DNA of 64,000 nt, from contig NZ_JAERPS020000004.1 in NCBI RefSeq assembly GCF_016918075.2, positions 124,001 through 188,000 of the forward strand, written 5' to 3'. The notes below the pieces were generated by a model. It was not told the DNA's origin. It made no database searches and was given only the letters and a program-made list of their open reading frames with translations. Shown here piece by piece: positions 1-9,628 of the stretch. The stretch comes from Rheinheimera maricola (GTDB taxonomy: Bacteria > Pseudomonadota > Gammaproteobacteria > Enterobacterales > Alteromonadaceae). How positions within the stretch are numbered: the first letter of the stretch is position 1; each line of letters opens with the position of its first letter. Position numbers and translations under genes: made by a program.

Positions 1-2
1 AC

Positions 3-575
3 ACTCGGGATGAAGCGGCTAACCCGGTGTATATGGCACTGGCCAGCGACAGTAACTACCGTTACAGCGGCAATATCGACTTTGTTGACAACCGTATTGA
101 TGCGCAAACCGGCACTATCCGTATTCGTGCCAGCTTTGCCAATAGCGACAGCAGTTTGCTGCCGGGATTATTTGCCCGCATCAAGCTGGCCGGCAGTGCC
201 AGTTACGATGGTGTGTTAATTGACGAAAAAGCCATAGGTACAGATTTAAACAACAAGTTTGTGCTGGTGGTAAACCCGGCTAATCAGCTGGAATACCGCG
301 CCATAACCTTGGGCGAAAAGGTAAACGGCTTACGCATTGTGAAAAGCGGTTTGGCTGCAGAAGACCGCATAGTGGTAAATGGCCTGCAACGCGTGCGCCC
401 CAGTATGCAGATACAGCCGAACGTCGTAGCGATGGCCAGCGATGAGCAACTTGCCAGCTTGCGGGTTGAGCAACAGTTGCTGGATCAAACAGAAAGTGCG
501 CTGACGGCTCAGGCCAGTGCGCTGATGCCGGTCAATGCCAATACAGTGCCAGAACAGGGTCAGGACAAGGGTTAA
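3..575 (+). CDS. RND efflux periplasmic adaptor subunit, C-terminal part
   Basis: The window opens inside this gene, so only about 190 C-terminal residues are seen, in the frame that ends with TAA at 573-575. The visible part has the beta-barrel and membrane-proximal signatures of HlyD/AcrA/MexE adaptors: a stretch around DAQTGTIRIRA followed by LLPGLFARI. These proteins sit in the periplasm, usually as lipoproteins, and join the inner-membrane pump to the outer-membrane channel. The permease gene follows after 10 bases, so the two are one operon. An internal GTG at 27 is not a real start because the frame is open back to the window edge. The family call is firm; the substrate cannot be told. 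Confidence 0.9.
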   Translation, partial: TRDEAANPVYMALASDSNYRYSGNIDFVDNRIDAQTGTIRIRASFANSDSSLLPGLFARIKLAGSASYDGVLIDEKAIGTDLNNKFVLVVNPANQLEYRAITLGEKVNGLRIVKSGLAAEDRIVVNGLQRVRPSMQIQPNVVAMASDEQLASLRVEQQLLDQTESALTAQASALMPVNANTVPEQGQDKG

Positions 576-585
576 GGAAACGATT

Positions 586-3500
586 ATGTTGTCGCAATTT
601 TTTATTCGCCGGCCTATTTTTGCTGCGGTGATTTCACTGTTGTTTTTTATTACCGGTGCTATAGCGGTATGGCAACTGCCTATTACCGAATACCCGGAAG
701 TGGTGCCACCCACCGTGGTGGTAACGGCTAACTATCCGGGTGCTAACCCGAAGGTGATAGCTGAAACGGTGGCCTCGCCGTTGGAGCAGGAGATTAACGG
801 CGTAGAAGATATGCTGTATATGTCATCGCAGGCCACCTCTGATGGTCGCATGACATTAACCATTACCTTTGCTATTGGCACCGACGTCGATTTAGCGCAA
901 ACCCAGGTACAAAGCCGGGTAGAACGCGCCAAGCCGCGTTTGCCACAAGAAGTACAACGTTTAGGCGTGGTAACCGAGAAATCGTCACCCGATTTAACCA
1001 TGGTGGTGCATTTAACCTCACCGGATAACCGCTATGACATGCTGTATCTGTCTAACTATGCGGCGTTGAATGTAAAAGACGAGCTGGCACGGATAGAAGG
1101 TGTTGGCGCAGTGCGCTTGTTTGGCGCTGGCGACTACAGCATGCGCATTTGGTTAGACCCGAATAAAGTGGCGGCGCTTGGCTTGTCACCGGCACAAATT
1201 ACTGCGGCCATTCGCGAACAAAACCAGCAAGCCGCTGCCGGCAGCTTAGGTGCACAGCCAAGCGGAGAGGCTGATTTTCAGCTGCTGATCAACGTTAAAG
1301 GCCGCTTAGCCAAAGTAGAAGAATTTGCAGACATTATTATTAAAGTGGGGGCGAACGGTGAAATCAGCCGGTTAAAAGATGTAGCACGGCTGGAACTGGG
1401 CGCGTCAACTTATGCGCTGCGCTCCCTGCTGGATAACAAAGATGCCGTCGCCATTCCTATTTTCCAGGCCTCCGGCTCTAACGCCATTCAAATTTCGGAC
1501 GATGTACGCGCCAAAATGGCCGAGCTGTCAAAAAACTTCCCGGACGGTTTAAGCTACGACATTGTGTACGACCCAACCGTGTTTGTGCGCGGCTCTATTG
1601 AAGCCGTAGTAAAAACCCTGCTTGAAGCGGTGTTGCTGGTGGTGCTGGTAGTGGTGCTGTTTTTACAAACCTGGCGGGCGTCTATTATTCCGCTGGTGGC
1701 AGTGCCGGTATCCCTGGTGGGTACTTTTGCCTTTATGCATCTGCTGGGCTTTTCCCTAAATGCCTTATCCTTGTTTGGTCTGGTGTTGGCCATCGGTATC
1801 GTGGTGGATGACGCCATCGTAGTAGTAGAAAACGTAGAGCGTAATATCAGTGAAGGCTTATCGCCGATTGCTGCGACGCAAAAAGCGATGAAAGAAGTGA
1901 CCGGACCTATTGTTGCCACTACGCTGGTGCTGGCGGCGGTGTTTATTCCTACTGCTTTTATGTCGGGTTTAACCGGGCAGTTTTATAAGCAGTTTGCCTT
2001 AACCATTACTATTTCTACCTTTATCTCGGCTATTAACTCGTTAACGTTAAGCCCGGCGCTGTCGGCCCTGTTATTAAAAGGCCACGGCGAGAAAAAAGAT
2101 GCATTAACCCGTGGTATGGATACATTGCTGGGGGGCTGGTTGTTTGGCCCGTTTAACCGCTTTTTTGCCCGGTTGTCCAACGGCTACGGCTGGCTGGTAA
2201 AAAAGGTGATCCGGTTTGGCGTTATCGTGGGTGTGATGTACGTGGCACTGGTGGGCTTAACCGGCCTGCAGTTTGCTACCACCCCTACCGGTTATGTGCC
2301 GGGACAGGATAAACAGTATTTAGTGGCCTTTGCACAGTTGCCTGATGCCGCATCACTGGATCGTACCGAAGCGGTAATTAAAGAGATGTCACGTATCGCG
2401 CTGGCGCAACCTGGCGTGGCGAACTCGGTGGCGTTTCCCGGCCTGAGTATCAATGGCTTTACCAACAGCCCGAACAGCGGCATTGTGTTTACACCATTAA
2501 CCGACTTTAGCGAGCGTACCGATCCGTCACTGTCTGCCGGTGCGATCGCGGCGGCGCTTAATCAAAAACTTGCCGGTATTGAAGATGCCTTTATCGCTAT
2601 TTTCCCACCACCGCCGGTGCAAGGCTTGGGGACCATTGGTGGCTTCCGCTTGCAAATTCAGGACCGCGCTAACTACGGTTACGAAGAGCTGTATAAGGTT
2701 ACCATGCAGGTCATGATGAAAGCCTGGCAAACGCCTGAATTAGCGGGAGTATTTTCCAGCTACCAGGTTAATGTGCCGCAGCTGGATCTGGATATCGACC
2801 GCACCAAAGCCAAGCAGCAGGGCGTGGCGCTGGATGAGGTGTTCCAAACGCTGCAAGCCTATATGGGCTCGGTATATGTGAATGACTTTAACCAGTTTGG
2901 CCGCACGTATCAGGTAAACATGCAGGCTGATGAGCAGTTCCGCCAAACGCAAGAGCAAATTGGCCAATTAAAAGTGCGCAATAACAGCGGTGAGATGATC
3001 CCACTGGGTTCGTTTATTAATGTGACCAATAGCGCCGGGCCAGACCGCGTAATGCACTACAACGGCTTTACCACCGCTGAAATTAACGGTGGCGCAGCAG
3101 CGGGCTTTAGCAGTGGGGAAGCACAGGCCGCGATTGAGAAAATTTTGGCTGAAACCCTGCCAAATGGCATGACCTACGAGTGGACCGAGCTAACCTATCA
3201 GCAAATTCTGGCCGGTAACGCTGGCATGTTGATCTACCCGCTGGTGATCCTGCTGGTGTTTATGGTGTTGGCAGCACAGTACGAAAGCTTAAGCTTACCG
3301 CTGGCGATTATTCTGATCATTCCGATGACACTGTTATCGGCGCTAAGTGGCGTGCTTATTTACGGTGGTGACAACAACATCTTCACCCAGATTGGTTTAA
3401 TTGTGCTGGTGGGGCTGGCAACTAAAAATGCCATCTTAATTGTCGAGTTCGCCAAAGAGCTGCAAGACCATGGCATGAGCGCTATGGAGGCCATATTGGA

Positions 3501-3762
3501 AGCCGGACGCCTGCGTTTACGGCCCATTTTAATGACGTCTATCGCCTTTATTATGGGCGTGGTGCCCATGGTGTTCTCCAGTGGTGCTGGTGCCGAAATG
3601 CGCCAGGCCATGGGCGTGGCGGTATTCGCCGGCATGATAGGCGTAACAATATTCGGCTTAATTCTAACGCCACTGTTTTACTACATGCTGGCAAAGCGTG
3701 GCGAGCACAAAGCAGTACCTGCTGAGCACGTTACCGACGCGAAAGGAGCACACCATGCGTAA
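586..3762 (+). CDS. RND efflux permease, HAE-1 (AcrB/MexF) family
   Basis: A 1058-aa inner-membrane proton-driven drug exporter, the usual length for AcrB/MexF. The start at 586 is preceded by a TAAGGA box; the frame is open further upstream but that part lies inside the adaptor gene. The N-terminus (FFIRRPIFA) is typical. Residues D408 and D409 in GIVVDDAIVVVEN match the proton-relay aspartates of AcrB transmembrane helix 4. Transmembrane blocks near residues 340-560 and 870-1040 flank two large periplasmic loops, as expected. The MexF-like sequence suggests export of hydrophobic or amphiphilic compounds, but specificity is inference. Its 3' end overlaps the next gene by 8 bases. Confidence 0.95.
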   Translation: MLSQFFIRRPIFAAVISLLFFITGAIAVWQLPITEYPEVVPPTVVVTANYPGANPKVIAETVASPLEQEINGVEDMLYMSSQATSDGRMTLTITFAIGTDVDLAQTQVQSRVERAKPRLPQEVQRLGVVTEKSSPDLTMVVHLTSPDNRYDMLYLSNYAALNVKDELARIEGVGAVRLFGAGDYSMRIWLDPNKVAALGLSPAQITAAIREQNQQAAAGSLGAQPSGEADFQLLINVKGRLAKVEEFADIIIKVGANGEISRLKDVARLELGASTYALRSLLDNKDAVAIPIFQASGSNAIQISDDVRAKMAELSKNFPDGLSYDIVYDPTVFVRGSIEAVVKTLLEAVLLVVLVVVLFLQTWRASIIPLVAVPVSLVGTFAFMHLLGFSLNALSLFGLVLAIGIVVDDAIVVVENVERNISEGLSPIAATQKAMKEVTGPIVATTLVLAAVFIPTAFMSGLTGQFYKQFALTITISTFISAINSLTLSPALSALLLKGHGEKKDALTRGMDTLLGGWLFGPFNRFFARLSNGYGWLVKKVIRFGVIVGVMYVALVGLTGLQFATTPTGYVPGQDKQYLVAFAQLPDAASLDRTEAVIKEMSRIALAQPGVANSVAFPGLSINGFTNSPNSGIVFTPLTDFSERTDPSLSAGAIAAALNQKLAGIEDAFIAIFPPPPVQGLGTIGGFRLQIQDRANYGYEELYKVTMQVMMKAWQTPELAGVFSSYQVNVPQLDLDIDRTKAKQQGVALDEVFQTLQAYMGSVYVNDFNQFGRTYQVNMQADEQFRQTQEQIGQLKVRNNSGEMIPLGSFINVTNSAGPDRVMHYNGFTTAEINGGAAAGFSSGEAQAAIEKILAETLPNGMTYEWTELTYQQILAGNAGMLIYPLVILLVFMVLAAQYESLSLPLAIILIIPMTLLSALSGVLIYGGDNNIFTQIGLIVLVGLATKNAILIVEFAKELQDHGMSAMEAILEAGRLRLRPILMTSIAFIMGVVPMVFSSGAGAEMRQAMGVAVFAGMIGVTIFGLILTPLFYYMLAKRGEHKAVPAEHVTDAKGAHHA

Positions 3763-5140
3763 GTTCTTACACCATTCTACGTTGGCGATATTGGTTGCAG
3801 CATCTTTAAGCGCTTGTGCTGTAGGGCCAGACTATAAAACACCGGCTAAGGTGGCGGATATCAGCTTTAGCAGCCCGTATCAGCAAGCTGAACACGCACA
3901 AAGCTGGTGGCAGGCATTTGACGATGCAGCACTAAACCAGCTTATTACGTGGGCGCTGGCCGAAAATAGAACCCTGGCGCAGGCTAAAGCGAATGTTGAT
4001 AGAGCGTATGCGGTATTTCGTGATACCAACAACGACTACCTGCCCAAAGGCACCTTAGACGCCAGCTATCAGGCCAGCGAAAACGCAACCTTGTCAGTGG
4101 CCGACAACGGTGTGGTTACCCGGGGCTATAGCACGGGGGGCAGTTTAAGCTGGGATCTGGACCTGTTTGGTAAAATTCGTCGTGCCACAGAAGCCGCCGA
4201 GGCGAACGCACAGCAGGCCGACATTTTATGGCACGATGCTCAGGTACAGCTTATTAGCCAGGTGGCCACCAGTTACGGTGAATACCGTGGCGCCCAGCTG
4301 CGTTTGTTGGTGGCTGAGCAAAACCTGCAAAACCTTAAGCAAAGCCGCGACATTGTATTAGCAAGGCTGGAAGCCGGTATGGCCTCAGAGCTAGAGCTGG
4401 CGCAAATCGATGTGCAGTTGCATCAGGTGCAGGCGGCCGTGCCGGCTTACCGTGTTGCACTGCTAACCGCAGATGCCACCTTGTCGGCTTTGTTGGCGCA
4501 ACAGCCGGGCCAGTTAAAGCTGGGGGCCGTACCGCAACTGCCTGAATTAAAGCAACCGGTTGCGGTGGTTGAAGGCGAAAACTACCTGCGCTACCGCGCT
4601 GATGTTGCCAGCGCCGAGCGTGTGCTGGCAGCCCGCACAGCTGAAATTGGCTTAGCCACCGCCGATTTATACCCAAATGTATCCGTGCGGGGCTTTTTAG
4701 GCTTTTTATCTGGCCCGGGCCTAACGCTGGGCGGTGATACCCAAAGCTGGTCGGTTGCACCGGCGCTAAGCTGGCAAGCCGCTGATTTAGGCTCGGTTAA
4801 AGCGCGTATTCGCAGCGCTGAGGCGAGCTCGCAAATGGCACTGGCACAGTTCGAGCAGCAGGTATTTAACGCCATCAACGAGATGCAGTTGTCGCTTAAC
4901 AGCTATAACTTAAGCCGCGAGCAGCAGCTAAGCACCGAACTGCAATGGCAGGCCAGTAACAAAGCGGTGCAAATTGCCCGCCAGCGTTACAACGCCGGCA
5001 CCGGTGAGTTTTTAGACTTGCTCGACGCCGAGCGCGAACTGCTGCGCAGCCGCGATCAGTTAGCCCAACTGCAACAGCAAAGCTTTGTCCGCTTAGTTGG
5101 TATCTATCGCAGCTTTGGTGGCGGGATACAGTTGATGTAG
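3755..5140 (+). CDS. RND efflux outer-membrane factor lipoprotein (OprM/NodT family)
   Basis: A 461-aa outer-membrane channel subunit completing the tripartite pump. The start at 3755 follows an AAAGGAG box and overlaps the permease stop. The N-terminus carries a lipobox (LSAC) followed by AVGPDY, the hallmark of OprM/NodT proteins. The body has two repeated coiled helical halves rich in Gln, Ala and Leu. The end, YRSFGGGIQL, is the typical family tail. A rho-independent terminator follows directly, closing the operon. A diverged second copy of this gene's last codons lies about 5.2 kb downstream (10297-10339). Confidence 0.94.
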   Translation: MRKFLHHSTLAILVAASLSACAVGPDYKTPAKVADISFSSPYQQAEHAQSWWQAFDDAALNQLITWALAENRTLAQAKANVDRAYAVFRDTNNDYLPKGTLDASYQASENATLSVADNGVVTRGYSTGGSLSWDLDLFGKIRRATEAAEANAQQADILWHDAQVQLISQVATSYGEYRGAQLRLLVAEQNLQNLKQSRDIVLARLEAGMASELELAQIDVQLHQVQAAVPAYRVALLTADATLSALLAQQPGQLKLGAVPQLPELKQPVAVVEGENYLRYRADVASAERVLAARTAEIGLATADLYPNVSVRGFLGFLSGPGLTLGGDTQSWSVAPALSWQAADLGSVKARIRSAEASSQMALAQFEQQVFNAINEMQLSLNSYNLSREQQLSTELQWQASNKAVQIARQRYNAGTGEFLDLLDAERELLRSRDQLAQLQQQSFVRLVGIYRSFGGGIQLM

Positions 5141-5154
5141 GGTTGTTTGATATG

Positions 5155-5180
5155 AAAAAAGCCGGTTTGCCCGGCTTTTC
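5155..5180 (+). terminator. Rho-independent terminator of the efflux operon
   Basis: A run of A, then GCCGG, a TTTG-containing loop, CCGGC and a TTTT run, 15 bases after the outer-membrane factor stop. The A-run before and T-run after make it able to work for both strands, so it may also stop transcripts from the AT-rich genes on the minus strand. Confidence 0.85.
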
Positions 5181-5231
5181 TATTTATGGCTTTTTTTAGC
5201 GATGTGAGTGTCAAATAGGTTTTAGAACAGC

Positions 5232-6278
5232 TTAATTGCCGGCTAGGTTTTGCTTGGAATTTGGTAGATTTATCGTGAAAACATTTCTTTGAAACTTAAA
5301 GCCTAAAGTTTCTTCTAGGGTATCAGGATATGGATATACAGTAATAGAACCGGTGTTTAATTCAATAATTTTTTTTGCCATATACATTCCAATACCATCT
5401 CCTGCTTTTCCAATTTTACTAGGAAGAGAACCAGAAACACCCTCCAAAAATATTTTTTCTACCTCATCAGGTTCTATTTCTGTACTAATCATATCCATTG
5501 AAATTTGTGAGTAAACACCATTATTACTGATATTAATGTTTAAAGTTGAAAAAGGTTTAATATATTTGGCTGCATTTTCAATTAGGTGGTACAAAGCAAC
5601 ATGAATAGATTCGTAATCAAAAAACGCAATATGATTGCTTTCGTTGTCGACAACAACTTTAACGTTCTTATCCGTGAAATCAGGGAAGAAAAGATAGAAC
5701 ATGTTCATTAAAACTTTATGGATGTTGTGTTTTCTTATTTGCAGTTCTGGGTTGCTATCAAATAATTTTTTAAAAACCGAAAACTCTACTTTCATAGATG
5801 CATTGTTTTTAGCTATTCTAAGTAAAGTAGTGGCAGCCTCTTTAGGGTCTTTCTTGACAATATCTTCGGCATACGAGATCTGAGCTCTAGAATTTCTACT
5901 TATCCCTTCTTGTGGTATCAATGAGTATATTTCTTGAATGTTGTGGGCATTCAGAGTGGTTAAGTTATGTATTAGTCTGCTAGTGTTTTTGTTGATAGAT
6001 TTCTTTGTGTCGTTGATTATTTCTTCAATATAGTTTGTAGTATTCAAGATTGCATTCAATTGAGTTTTAAATTTTTGAGAGCTCTTAACAAAATCCTGAT
6101 CTGAACTGAAACCGTAAACTGTAAATGATTCATTTTTTAAAAAACCTGCTCTTATACCAATATCACCAACTTTCTGAGACTGAGAGTTTACATTATCCAA
6201 TAACGTAATTTCATATGGTAATAGACCACAATAAACTACCCGTTCTTGTGAGTCTTGAATTCGATAGCGAATTGACAT
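5232..6278 (-). CDS. GHKL ATPase / histidine kinase-like protein
   Basis: A 348-aa soluble protein. The C-terminal third is a HATPase_c domain: an N-box (HLIENAAKY) and a G2-box-like GDGIGMYMAKKII. The canonical DxGxG G1 box is not evident, so ATP binding may be altered. Upstream, H104 in RLIHNLTTLN sits in a helical stretch that could be the phospho-accepting DHp region. No transmembrane or recognised sensor domain is visible. The gene lies 3 bases after a membrane-anchored receiver gene, so the two probably form a phosphorelay. Composition is much more AT-rich than the flanking efflux genes, suggesting recent acquisition. The histidine kinase-like call is good; the biological role is unknown. 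Confidence 0.75.
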   Translation of the reverse strand: MSIRYRIQDSQERVVYCGLLPYEITLLDNVNSQSQKVGDIGIRAGFLKNESFTVYGFSSDQDFVKSSQKFKTQLNAILNTTNYIEEIINDTKKSINKNTSRLIHNLTTLNAHNIQEIYSLIPQEGISRNSRAQISYAEDIVKKDPKEAATTLLRIAKNNASMKVEFSVFKKLFDSNPELQIRKHNIHKVLMNMFYLFFPDFTDKNVKVVVDNESNHIAFFDYESIHVALYHLIENAAKYIKPFSTLNINISNNGVYSQISMDMISTEIEPDEVEKIFLEGVSGSLPSKIGKAGDGIGMYMAKKIIELNTGSITVYPYPDTLEETLGFKFQRNVFTINLPNSKQNLAGN

Positions 6279-6281
6279 TAT

Positions 6282-6905
6282 TTAACACTCTAATCCAACA
6301 GTGAAATCTTCAACAAGCCTTTGAAATTCATATGGGTCAGCATTTTTTGCTAAAAATGAATCAGCTGCTCTCAGGGCTTTGTGGAATCTGTCGCCTTGAG
6401 TTTCAGCAGAGTATATGACTACTTTTTTATTAGGATATTTTTGCTTTATTGCAAGAGCTAGACCTAAGCCTTCATCATTAAAACCCATAGCTAAACCAAC
6501 ACCTTGAACGTCAATAAATAATATTGAAGCATTTACGATGTCAATGTCGTCTAATGTTTCACAGTCCTTTATTAATTTAGTGTGTACCCACCCGCTTTTA
6601 ATTAGTATTTTTGACACCTTGAATCTGGTGTCGTCGTCGATGAATAATATTCTTGTTTCATTTTTAAATTCATCGAGGGTTTTTTTCTTTTTTTCATTGT
6701 AATTTTTATCATCAGTAATTTTTAATCTTTTATCTGAGTTTGGACTGTTGCCGAAGTTATTTATTTCTAATCCGATATTGTTTGTCTGTGGTTGTCTTAT
6801 TGTTTCATCTTTTTTTTCTGAAAACATTCTCGCTAAAATAAATGCAACAATGGTTGCGCCAATTCCACTAAATAGCCACTCTTTATTCTCTATAATCCAA
6901 TCCAT
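6282..6905 (-). CDS. Membrane-anchored response-regulator receiver protein
   Basis: A 207-aa protein. Residues about 10-28 form one transmembrane helix (GIGATIVAFILARMF), then a charged linker, then a receiver (REC) domain from about residue 84. REC features visible: the acidic patch in ILFIDDD, the phospho-acceptor Asp in LFIDVQG, a Ser in the switch position (VIYSAE) and the conserved Lys (FLAKNAD). No DNA-binding or enzymatic output domain follows. A REC domain tethered to the membrane by its N-terminus is unusual. The start is backed by AAGGGA upstream. Together with the following kinase-like gene it forms an AT-rich two-gene unit. Confidence 0.75.
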   Translation of the reverse strand: MDWIIENKEWLFSGIGATIVAFILARMFSEKKDETIRQPQTNNIGLEINNFGNSPNSDKRLKITDDKNYNEKKKKTLDEFKNETRILFIDDDTRFKVSKILIKSGWVHTKLIKDCETLDDIDIVNASILFIDVQGVGLAMGFNDEGLGLALAIKQKYPNKKVVIYSAETQGDRFHKALRAADSFLAKNADPYEFQRLVEDFTVGLEC

Positions 6906-7096
6906 ACTGATCCCTTGGTAAATTTTTGTGAAATCTAGATTTTTCGCAGTATCGTTTTGTATCGGTAGTTAAGTATTTTATTCACACATACCATTAAGGT
7001 ACCTATTTCAGTAAGTTACAACGTTAATTCTTTTTTTACAATGGTGAAAATGGGGTCGTAGCACTTTTCCAGTAAATTAGCACAGCTGCCTTTTTT

Positions 7097-8971
7097 CTAG
7101 ATACTTTTCGCAATCAATTCGGCCTTAAGCAGACCGCCTTTTGTTAGCAACCTGGCTGAAAAATTCGGGCGGCGTTTGGCTTTGTATGCATCGTAAATTT
7201 GCTTTAAACCTTCGGCTGTTAACAGCGAAATATTCACTTCGGTGTCCATCTCTGCAGATTCGATAAAGTCCTGCGAGAAGCTGGGGGCGATAATCAGGAC
7301 CTGCGCTACACGTTTGCCCTGATTCTCACAGCGATTAACGTAGGCTTTTATCTGGCGGGATGTGGCTGAGTATTTGGCAAAATCACCTTCTTTGCAGGTT
7401 TTCGCTTCGCCGATAATGATGTCATCGTCGCTAATAGAAATAATAATGTCAGCTTTATCTTTTGCTGTATTTATCGATTTGCGCAGTTCCTCGTCAACGT
7501 CCAGTTCCAATTGCTCCAGGATCGTTTTTGTTGCCTCTTCAAACTTCACGCCAATATCTGCTTCGTTAATTTCAATACCAACAGCTTTGAGCGCTAACAA
7601 ATCGCGCTTTGCCAAAGCGGCGTAGTTTTCAATTAGTTTGTCGTTGGCATTGGCGAATGCTTCCAGGATATTCGTTCTGGGGTTGCCTTTTCTGGGTAAT
7701 TTCAGGTTATCGCGCAGCTCTTTAACTTCATCATTAGTCAGCAGGTATAAAACGTCATGCGGTGTAATACTTAATGCCCGTAGACGCTCAACGTTGATTT
7801 CCTCAGTCTCTTCAAGCTCATACTCGAACCGGATGCGTTGTATTAATGTTTCAGGGACGCCCGTTGCATCGGTACCTTGAAAGTTCTGCACCAGAGCATC
7901 AAACATTTCTTTGTAACCCGTTGCGCTAATAGCATCAAACTCGTGGTCGGCAGCCGTATTCAGGCTTTGCAAAATGACGTCGATGCGTTCATCAAGCGTG
8001 AAACCAATTTTGTCAGCGTCGATATCCAAATCAGCGATAAGTTGTTTTAAGCGCTCTTTACGTTTATTTTGGTTGTCAGCTTCGTCGAATAAATCGCGTG
8101 ACAACATATCTCGCACGGCGATACCTGAATGCAGAATGGTACTGATTTTCTCTGCCCGGCTAACGCTGCGAATACGCTTACCGTAACTTTTTAAGACATT
8201 TGATAATTCAGCGTCAGACAGCACCCGTAAGATCCTTAGTAAGTGTTTATCGGCCAGCTCTTTACCTTGGATCTGATTTAATACCGTAACCACTTCATCT
8301 GGGATTAGCACTTCGGATGTTTTTCGATTAACGAATATCACACCCATATCGCGCAGCTCTTGCAGGCAGTTTTCTACCGTTTGCTTTCCGGCTTTGATTG
8401 GTTCGGATAAATGTTCTATCGCTACTACTTCATCATGAGAAATTTTCAGATGATGGGCCAGTGTATTTAGAATGCTGCGCTCGTCGTCGGTGATATTTGC
8501 CTGGCGATTAATTCTCTCATCGTTGGTATAGGCTACATTCAGACAATCACGGAAAATTTTTAGCCGATGTGCATGACCATAGTCTTCCGTGAGGTTGCTA
8601 TCGAGATCTTGTTGGATCTGCTGTGCCAGGGCGTCTAATGCTTCCCACTCACGGTTATAAAGTTGTTCAACCCACGATATACGGGCAATACCATTACCAT
8701 CACGGGTAAGAATGTTTATCAGCAGTGCCATAGACGCGTCGCTTAGTGCCAGCTTCTCGCGGATTGAGTCCTGATACTGAATTGCAACGGCGTTGAAAAG
8801 ATGCGTAATTTCACTGCCAGACGCGTCTTTAATCTGGCGATTAACTTTACTCAGTGCTTTTGATATTACTTCGTCACCGGGAGCTGCTGATGAACATAAT
8901 TTGTCCAGACATGTAATGAACTTTGATTTTTCTATCTGGTTTAATGTGGACAGTACGTGGCTCAACTTCAT
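7097..8971 (-). CDS. Large uncharacterised protein with PD-(D/E)xK nuclease-like C-terminus
   Basis: A 624-aa protein I do not recognise as a named family. The start at 8971 follows a GAGAAAGGG box; an alternative start 11 codons upstream lacks one. The N-terminal two-thirds is charged and mostly helical, with winged-helix-like stretches near residues 160-220. The C-terminal 130 residues contain D-I-I-I-S, then IIIGEAKT, spaced like the catalytic D-(E/D)xK of restriction-type nucleases, followed by QIKAYVN and VLIIAP strands. A nuclease is therefore plausible, perhaps defensive given the neighbouring TA genes. It stands alone, with about 190 bases on each side free of genes. Confidence 0.6.
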   Translation of the reverse strand: MKLSHVLSTLNQIEKSKFITCLDKLCSSAAPGDEVISKALSKVNRQIKDASGSEITHLFNAVAIQYQDSIREKLALSDASMALLINILTRDGNGIARISWVEQLYNREWEALDALAQQIQQDLDSNLTEDYGHAHRLKIFRDCLNVAYTNDERINRQANITDDERSILNTLAHHLKISHDEVVAIEHLSEPIKAGKQTVENCLQELRDMGVIFVNRKTSEVLIPDEVVTVLNQIQGKELADKHLLRILRVLSDAELSNVLKSYGKRIRSVSRAEKISTILHSGIAVRDMLSRDLFDEADNQNKRKERLKQLIADLDIDADKIGFTLDERIDVILQSLNTAADHEFDAISATGYKEMFDALVQNFQGTDATGVPETLIQRIRFEYELEETEEINVERLRALSITPHDVLYLLTNDEVKELRDNLKLPRKGNPRTNILEAFANANDKLIENYAALAKRDLLALKAVGIEINEADIGVKFEEATKTILEQLELDVDEELRKSINTAKDKADIIISISDDDIIIGEAKTCKEGDFAKYSATSRQIKAYVNRCENQGKRVAQVLIIAPSFSQDFIESAEMDTEVNISLLTAEGLKQIYDAYKAKRRPNFSARLLTKGGLLKAELIAKSI

Positions 8972-9202
8972 AAGACATCCCTTTCTCGTTATTTTGGCCA
9001 ACAAAGAACTACTTTCAAAAGTAATTGAAGTTCTTAATATTTATCAGCTTGTACCGAATACCCAATCTAGAACATAACCGATGGATGCGCAACTTGAAAA
9101 AACATGACGTTACTGCTGAGCGGCAAGCAAAATACAGCTGACTCATACTGCTTTGTCAGAGTTAAAAGACAATCCCTAAACTTGTTACTTGCCCGCAGAG
9201 TT

Positions 9203-9628
9203 TCAGTTTTGCGAATGCAGCCAAACTGTTACGGTTTGCAGTAAGTACCTAGCTTGCAATAGGCATTCAGTTACAGCCGCATCTTCGACTAAGTCGCCTG
9301 AGTAATCAGTAATATTGCGCTGTTTTCTAAGTGCATCAAGAACAATCATTCTGTCAGTTTCAATGCCCACAGTTTTAACCAGTGATTGAATTAACGTTTG
9401 ATGATGTCCGGGTTTGCTGGTTAGCGTCCGAAAGCCAGACGCCTGTAAAGACGCATTAGCCAGTTGCATAATGGCTTTGTAAGCTGTGTCAAAGCGGGTT
9501 TCGTTGCTTAAACCTGTCAGCTCAGCATCTTTGAGATTGCGTTGCGCAGCTTCCAGTATTCGCTGTATGGCAGTGCTATCGGGTTCAATGCGCTCCAACG
9601 ACTTCCCTATCAGGTTGTCTAATGTCAT
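9203..9628 (-). CDS. HEPN-domain toxin of an MNT-HEPN pair
   Basis: A 141-aa all-helical protein. The C-terminal half has RKQRNITDY, close to the RN-x(3-4)-H/DY motif of HEPN domains, which in active members is an RNase centre. The ATG at 9628 has an AGGAGA box and lies inside the 3' end of the upstream nucleotidyltransferase gene (44-base overlap), implying coupled translation. In the known type VII arrangement the HEPN protein is the toxin and the MNT partner inactivates it by modification. The histidine of the RX4-6H motif appears replaced, so activity is uncertain. Confidence 0.75.
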   Translation of the reverse strand: MTLDNLIGKSLERIEPDSTAIQRILEAAQRNLKDAELTGLSNETRFDTAYKAIMQLANASLQASGFRTLTSKPGHHQTLIQSLVKTVGIETDRMIVLDALRKQRNITDYSGDLVEDAAVTECLLQARYLLQTVTVWLHSQN

